The notes under the pieces: model-generated
Seen by the model: only the letters and a program-made list of their open reading frames with translations
Told to the model about the DNA's origin: nothing
Database searches by the model: none
Translations under genes and position numbers: made by a program
Shown: positions 5,436 to 6,664 of the stretch, in pieces
Position numbering within the stretch: position 1 is the first letter of the stretch
Layout: each line of letters opens with the position of its first letter
From: Candidatus Anaerobutyricum stercoripullorum
GTDB lineage: Bacteria; Bacillota; Clostridia; Lachnospirales; Lachnospiraceae
Direction: 5' to 3'
Length of the DNA: 6,664 nt
NCBI GenBank assembly: GCA_019114885.1
Contig: DXEQ01000313.1
Coordinates: forward strand, 1 to 6,664

Positions 5436-6664
5436 CTATGAATAAATCGTAAATCCCCGGGCGACAAAGAAAGCTTCGATCTCCTCTCTTCCCGCCTGGA
5501 GGGATCCCTGCGCAAACTCCGGCTTCCCGCCGCCTTTGCCCGACAGAGCGGTGTTCATCTCTCCGATCAGCTCCCGCACATTGCCGTTACGCTGTCCCAC
5601 TGCGTATCTGCCCCCGGTCTCATCCAGGGAGAGCACCGCGCAGATTCCGCCGCAGACATCGAGAATCCGGTCTGCCTCTTTCCGGACAGCCGCGGCGTCC
5701 AGTCCCTGTTCAAAGAGCAGGACATCGCCCTTACCTTCGCACTGTGCGGCCCGCATGGCGGACTGCTCCTCTCTTAGATGAATGATCTGCCCTTTCAGCG
5801 CATAGATCTCATCCAGCAGCCTCTGCACAGCCGCCGGGGTACCGTCAGGCTTTACCGACAGCATCTCGGCCACCTGCGCATTGGAGGACAGATGTCCGTG
5901 CAGCAACCGCAGCGCCCGCTTTCCGGCTACCATCTCAATACGGACGCCTTCCCGGAAATGTTTTGCGGACAGAAGCTTCACAAGTCCGATCTCTCCCGTT
6001 GTCTCCACATGGAGACCGCAGCAGGCACATAAGTCTCCTCCCGGAAACTCCACGAGACGCACCTGACCGGTCAGTTCTTTTTTACTCCGGTAAGGAAGCG
6101 CTTCCCGCTCTTCCCTGTCAGGGAAAAATACCTTTGTGTGTCTGCCGCTCCAGATATAATCGTTGACTTCTTTTTCAATCTGCCGCAGTTGTTCCTCATC
6201 CAAGAGTCCGTTGGTGTCAATGGTGATCACGTCTTCTCCCATATGGAAGCCCACATTGTCATAGCCAAACTTCCTGTGGATAAAGCCGCTGACGATGTGC
6301 TCACCGGAATGCTGCTGCATCAGGTCAAACCGCCGCTCCCAGTCGATCACGCCGCGGACGCGGTCTCCCTCCCTCAGGCACTTCTCCGGCAGAGACTCCA
6401 CATAATGCCGAATCTCCTCTCCGGCATACTGTACGTCCCGGACGTGCAGGGAGCGGACCTCATGCCCTGTTCCCAGATCCGTCAGATCTTCCGGTACCCG
6501 GGGCGCCGCCTCGCCGCGCGGGACGCCGGAGGCCCGGTCCTTTTCTTCTCCGTCCAGATACAGATATCCCCTGTCTGACGGCTGACCGCCTCCCTCCGGG
6601 TAAAAAGCAGTCTGGTCCAGAAGAATGTACGTCCCGTGTTCGTCCTCACCTGTTGCGAGAACTG
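5436..6664 (-). CDS. alanyl-tRNA editing protein, long form AlaX (5' end beyond window)
   Basis: The visible 408 residues are a free-standing relative of the editing and C-terminal parts of alanyl-tRNA synthetase; such AlaX proteins remove Ser or Gly wrongly attached to tRNA-Ala. TAFYPEGGGQPSDRG (visible residues 18-32) is the classic N-terminal editing signature. The zinc ligands are HxxxH at 118-122 (HSGEH) and CxxxH at 214-218 (CCGLH); the usual sequence at the second site is CGGTH. A coiled-coil-like stretch, about 275-305, and a DHHA1 domain with GKGGGKPEFAQG (375-386) mark the long form. The frame is open through the GTG at 6401 to the window edge, so that codon is internal; only some 15-20 N-terminal residues are missing. 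Compared with the family, residues 38-75 look like an extra Gly/Pro/Arg/Glu-rich loop of high GC. The lipoprotein gene follows 141 bases downstream with no clear terminator between. Confidence 0.92.
   Translation of the reverse strand, partial: VLATGEDEHGTYILLDQTAFYPEGGGQPSDRGYLYLDGEEKDRASGVPRGEAAPRVPEDLTDLGTGHEVRSLHVRDVQYAGEEIRHYVESLPEKCLREGDRVRGVIDWERRFDLMQQHSGEHIVSGFIHRKFGYDNVGFHMGEDVITIDTNGLLDEEQLRQIEKEVNDYIWSGRHTKVFFPDREEREALPYRSKKELTGQVRLVEFPGGDLCACCGLHVETTGEIGLVKLLSAKHFREGVRIEMVAGKRALRLLHGHLSSNAQVAEMLSVKPDGTPAAVQRLLDEIYALKGQIIHLREEQSAMRAAQCEGKGDVLLFEQGLDAAAVRKEADRILDVCGGICAVLSLDETGGRYAVGQRNGNVRELIGEMNTALSGKGGGKPEFAQGSLQAGREEIEAFFVARGFTIYS

Noticed and set aside
6138..6578. Plus-strand frame of 146 codons opposite alaX
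   Set aside because: The minus frame carries all AlaX motifs continuously; this is its antisense.

Overview
The window reads like chromosomal DNA of a gut-type Firmicute, most likely Lachnospiraceae or a related Clostridia lineage. The grounds are moderate GC coding DNA with AT-rich intergenic gaps, strong AGGAGG-type ribosome binding sites, sigma-A-like promoters, an acidic 'VGC' lipoprotein, and a CdaR-type regulator and MATE pump of the kind common there. This assignment rests on gene content and protein style only. No rRNA, tRNA, insertion sequence, CRISPR array or origin is visible.

Layout. 1-524 (-): 3' part of an alpha/beta hydrolase, running off the left edge and missing its front third; it looks like a decayed gene. 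525-663: AT-rich gap. 664-1796 (-): CdaR/PucR-type sugar-diacid regulator, full length except for a single-base frameshift near 1227. 1797-2038: divergent promoter region with one good promoter per direction and a palindrome inside the rightward promoter. 2039-3409 (+): MATE multidrug/Na+ efflux protein. 3561-4052 (+): hotdog acyl-CoA thioesterase (YkhA type). 4053-4205: a degenerate ~16-bp tandem repeat followed by a long bidirectional terminator shared by the converging genes. 4206-5294 (-): secreted acidic lipoprotein of unknown function. 5295-5435: its upstream region with a 19-bp palindrome. 5436-6664 (-): long-form alanyl-tRNA editing protein (AlaX-L), cut by the right edge shortly after its N-terminus.

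How the genes relate. I see no single multigene system. The cdaR-like gene and the MATE gene share an intergenic region but have separate promoters, and no diacid catabolic gene is in view. The thioesterase has its own RBS and a possible own promoter after the MATE gene, so the two may be a loose operon or separate units. AlaX and the lipoprotein lie in the same direction 141 bases apart, and the lipoprotein has its own candidate control region. The most notable points are two consecutive broken minus-strand genes (hydrolase remnant and frameshifted regulator), a palindrome sitting exactly between the -35 and -10 of the efflux gene, the repeat array next to the terminator, and the highly acidic lipoprotein with a separate C-terminal module. 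None of these is strong evidence for a wholly new system.
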